Origin: Mercurialis annua | Taxonomy: Eukaryota; Streptophyta; Magnoliopsida; Malpighiales; Euphorbiaceae | Length of the DNA stretch: 64,000 nt | Reading direction: 5' to 3' | NCBI RefSeq assembly: GCF_937616625.2 | Contig: NC_065574.1 | Span: 23,539,001 to 23,603,000 of the forward strand | In this document: piece by piece, positions 60,557-64,000 of the stretch | How positions within the stretch are numbered: position 1 is the first letter of the stretch | Layout of the letters: each line of letters begins with the position of its first letter | Notes under the pieces: model-generated | The model's input: only the letters and a program-made list of their open reading frames with translations | What the model was told of the DNA's origin: nothing | The model's database searches: none | Translations under genes and position numbers: made by a program

Positions 60557-61971
60557 CGAACAGCCCTTCTGCGAAACCTGAAAATTCGAACCCCGAAGCT
60601 AACAAACTATGCCACTCGCGAACCTTGGGTCTCCGCCCAACCTCTGAAATATGGGCCAAACTGCCCGAAGATTTGTGACTCAACGCATAGGCTACCACAT
60701 TAGCCTTACCAGGATGGTACTGAATATAACAATCATAATCTTTTAGTAACTCCAACCATCTCCGCTGCCTCAGATTCAACTCGTGATGATCAAAGATGTA
60801 CTTCAGACTCTTATGATCAGTGAAGATCTCGCAAGTCGCACCATACAAGTAGTGCCTCCAAATCTTAAGAGGAAAAACCACAGCTGCTAAGTCCAGATCA
60901 TGAGTAGGATAATTCACCTCACGCTTCTTCAACTGGCGAGAAGCATAGGCAATTACCTTTCCATGTTGCATCAACACGCAACCCAAACCGATACGAGAAG
61001 TATCACAAAACACAGTGAACCCCTCGATGCCAGATGACAAAGCCAATACAGGAACTGTAGTCAAAATCTCTTTGACCTTCTCAAAGCTCGCCTCACACTT
61101 GTCAGTCCACTCAAACTTAACACCCTTCTGTGTCAGTTTAGTCAACGGTGCAGATATCCTGGAGAAATCCTGCACGAACCGACGATAGTAGCCAGCTAAC
61201 CCAAGAAAACTTTTGATCTCGGTAACTGACCTCGGCCTCTGCCAATCCATAACCACCTCAATCTTCTTCGGATCAACCTTGATCCCATCTTTCGACACCA
61301 CGTGCCCTAAGAAAGTAACTTGATCCAACCAGAATTCACACTTCGAGAACTTAGCATACAGTTGATGCTCACGCAAAGTCTGCAGTATCGTCCTCAAGTG
61401 AAAAGCATGCTCCTCCTCATTCTGAGAGTAAATCAGTATGTCATAAATAAACACAATAACGAACTGATCCAAAAATGGCTTGAACATCTGATTCATCATT
61501 TCCATAAACGCTGCTGGTGCGTTAGTCAACCCAAATGACATGACCAAAAACTCAAAATGCCCATAAAGCGTTCTGAAAGCAGTCTTAGGCACATTGACGT
61601 CTCAAATTTGAAGTTAATGATACCCGGACCTCAAGTCAATCTTAGAAAAGCACTTCGCACCTTGCAACTAGTCGAACATATCATCAATGCGAGGAAGAGG
61701 ATATATATTCTAACAGTAACCTTGTTTAGCTATCTGTAGTCAATACACAACCGAAAGGAACCATCCTTCTTCTTGACAAACAGAACAGGAGCACCCCACA
61801 GAGAAGTACTCGGTCTGATGAAACCATTATCCAGCAACTCTTGCAACTGTTCCTTCAACTCTTTTAGCTCTGCAGGAGCCATCTTATACGGAGGTATCGA
61901 AATAGGAGTTGTTCCAGGAACAACATCGATACAGAACTCGATGTCATGATCAGGTGGTAATCCAAGTAACT
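60522..61971 (-). pseudogene. Ty3 reverse transcriptase and RNase H
   Basis: It begins within the spacer before RT ([20 protein letters not shown]), then [20 protein letters not shown] followed by a TAG at a Gln position (near 61728). It resumes with [20 protein letters not shown] and [12 protein letters not shown]. The catalytic box reads FIYDILIYS instead of the usual FIDDILIYS, so one active-site Asp is lost. RNase H follows ([29 protein letters not shown], and VVAYALSHK where VVADALSRK is usual). Several other residues between 61592 and 61730 need frame changes. The enzyme would be dead. Residues upstream of 61971 belong to the interrupting LTR. Confidence 0.9.
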
Positions 61972-64000
61972 TGTCATGACCCAACTTCCACTCAGAAACT
62001 CATGTCGAGATCGGCACTAGGGAATGGGAATGGTTCTTCTGAAACCCGTAGCAAGCCTAGGAAAAACAGTAAAAACTTTTCGCGTTTTGAAAACATAAAA
62101 GGTCTATCTCTTTTCATAAGTATTTGAAAACCTTTAGATAAACGTGTAATCAAAACCATGCGATCGCATTTCTTGACTCGGGAAGTACGTGTACACAGCA
62201 CGTATCCTAACATAGCATTGTCCGTAAACAATGCCAGCGGCGCAAACCAGTTATCATGTAGAGTAACCGGTTTAAGCATGTCAGACAAACAATCGTATAG
62301 CTTTTATCTAAACCTAGTTTCTTTTATAAACATCTGGCAAAATCCCTTTTTGTATAAAACATGCCTTTGTCCCAAAATGATACTGACAGTAGTTTCACAT
62401 CAGAGTTAAAACATTTACAAATGAACTACTGTGGGCTAGTAGAACTATAACAGCAGCCCTAGAGTGACCTTTATCTATTTACGACTTCCGGAAAAAGAAC
62501 TGGAAGTCTTGTCACGTCAAAATGTCATTTACCTGTGAAAGGGAAATCAAAGGGGGTCAAATATGAGTGAATTCACATAGTTACTTAAGCATATTAATAA
62601 AAGCAGAAATCGCATGTAAACGCACTTTGTGCAGCCAAATAACCGATCCAAATGAAACCCAAAGAAAAATCCCATTTGGTTAACTATGGTTAATACCACA
62701 GTTCATGCTCACTTGTTTAACAAAGGATGAACTGTGAAATCATGTTATCACAGTCATTTTAACTCTGTGTATTGCTGGGCCGTAAATTGAATTACTCGCT
62801 CCCCAGGATAACCTGATAGGTCTAGGCCGCTTTGCAAGCATCTGGCCAGAAGACCCAATCAATATGCAACACAATGCAATAATTTATTAACACCTATTGT
62901 TGCCCAATAGATAGCACGTTCCAGTGGATTTATATTGGTTTCAAATCGACTCTATGCAATGCAATTTCGAGTTATAAATGTTTTAACATTAATATTCAAA
63001 AGTAAATATGCAAACTCACAAAACCGTTATCCATAAAACCGTTTTCGGTCACCCTCTACTCTCCAGGTCCGGTAGCTTGCTTGCTCGTCGGATCTAGTTA
63101 GAAAACAATTGTTAAAACACAATTGAAAAATACGAATTCTAACTCTAAGGAGTAGACTCTCTATAGACATTAATAAACATATAACACATATAGTCTATTC
63201 TCATTCTCGATATAAACTTATAGTCCGCTATCTAGTAATCACTTGGATTAATAGTGGACCTAATTAAAACGTCTTTAAGTTTTAATTCCACGTTATTTTA
63301 GTCCTTTAAACGTCTCGGTTTAAGGTTTAATGTCCATTTGAATCATCCACAATTCGACGATTACTTGTGTCGAAAGTTAGGGCAAAAGACCCAAAATGCC
63401 CCCCCCCCTTTGAGTCATGGCAGCACGATCGTGCAACCCCGTGCACGGTCGTGCTGCCTGGTGCACGTTCGTGCACCATGGTGCATATTCGTGTACCTTA
63501 GCTGGTGCACGTTCGTGCACCACAAGTGCACGTTCGTGCACTCAGCTGGTGCACATTTGTGCACCATGCATGCACAGCCCCGGGAAACGCGATTTTTCGG
63601 GCTTTCCGACGTGGTAAAACGTCAAATTTCGATCCTATACACATATTCAAACACCAATATATCCATTTCCGCTATCTGAACGTAAAACCATTACGTATTC
63701 GTTCGATTCGATACGGTAACCGTTATATATTCGAATATAATCCATTTTCTATATAACCAAATTCAAAATAACAGTTATAACTTCGATTAATAACAGATTA
63801 GAAATTTGAGTTAGAAATGAGAAATTGGATCGAAATCGGCGAACCTACCGTCGTACGCGTTGTTGCCATCCTCTGAAGCCTAAAACCAAACTTTCTGTTG
63901 CTTTGTTTCAAATGAAATGTTTATATATATATAGTTTGGCTAAAAGCCAAACTAGCCCCTAGGTATTCACGCGTTACTTTAACCCAAATTCTTAAATACT
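61972..64000 (-). repeat. LTR of a further Ty3-type element, cut by the window end
   Basis: It starts TGTCATGACCC and has the closing signature of these LTRs (CACTAGGGAATGGG, CCCGTAGCAAGCCTAG). It includes the AATTCACTCATATTTGACCC block. No primer site lies on its left, so the rest of the element, if any, is to the right. Its target duplication cannot be checked. It lies inside chromovirus pol. ORFs at 61992-62409 and 63338-63756 are incidental. Confidence 0.75.
63420..63580. repeat. GTGCAC hairpin array in LTR
   Basis: GGTGCACGTTCGTGCACC at 63460-63477 and AGTGCACGTTCGTGCACT at 63525-63542, plus variants with GATC, GGTC and ATTTG centres. At least seven palindromes fall within 160 bases. 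Confidence 0.85.

Larger units (their letters stand above)
55885..61971 (-). mobile_element. Ty3/gypsy chromovirus, truncated in pol
   Basis: A 3.0-kb LTR, a purine tract and minus-strand pol with reverse transcriptase, RNase H, integrase and a C-terminal chromodomain. Large LTRs plus this chromodomain ending fit the Tekay/Del chromoviruses. Protease, gag and the 5' LTR are not in the window, because at 61972 an LTR of another element begins inside the region just before reverse transcriptase. Confidence 0.88.

Noticed and set aside
63338..63756. Cys/His-rich ORFs
   Set aside because: They translate the GTGCAC hairpin array; the Cys-Thr-Phe-Val-His pattern is the DNA repeat, not a zinc protein.

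Overview
The window looks like a transposon-rich stretch of a dicot plant nuclear genome. It contains plant-type Ty1/copia and Ty3/gypsy LTR retrotransposons primed by initiator-Met tRNA, Stowaway-type MITEs, Mutator-type and PIF/Harbinger-type protein remnants, and AT-rich DNA between them. I found no intact conventional host gene, no rRNA or tRNA gene and no CRISPR array. The species cannot be named from the sequence. Everything below was read by eye; no alignment or database search was run.

Layout. 1-16307 is a pile of large-LTR Ty3-type elements. A minus-strand non-autonomous element (196-7453) carries one orphan acidic ORF. It abuts a plus-strand LTR remnant with a non-coding internal region (7454-12486). 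A 3.3-kb solo LTR (12487-15776, TSD TTTGT) sits inside another LTR. 16308-19158 holds a Stowaway MITE, a 961-bp element with long terminal inverted repeats, and a small minus-strand ORF resembling a RALF peptide that lacks two cysteines.

19159-39908 is one decayed DUF1985/Ulp1-type (C48 protease) transposon gene. It is split by a 16.6-kb minus-strand copia element (21636-38235, TSD AAAAG), which is itself split by a 9.4-kb plus-strand SIRE-like copia element (26541-35954, TSD CATGA) with an extra ORF after pol. A MuDR-type zinc-knuckle exon converges on the Ulp1 gene at 40364-40500, so the host unit was probably a Ulp1-carrying Mutator-like element.

40517-42704 is an element with about 250-bp inverted ends. 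It encloses a frameshifted SINA (seven-in-absentia) substrate-binding domain, which looks like a captured gene fragment. 42705-55884 is AT-rich DNA with a dispersed repeat family, a 2.5-kb solo LTR (TSD TATAC), a 323-bp solo LTR (TSD TAATC), telomere-like inverted arms and a decayed Harbinger ORF1. 55885-64000 is a minus-strand chromovirus (RT, RNase H, integrase, chromodomain), cut in pol by the LTR of another element that runs off the window.

The most unusual signal is in the LTRs. Several families, both Ty1 and Ty3, carry clusters of short GC-rich hairpins whose arms change in a compensatory way around a nearly constant centre.
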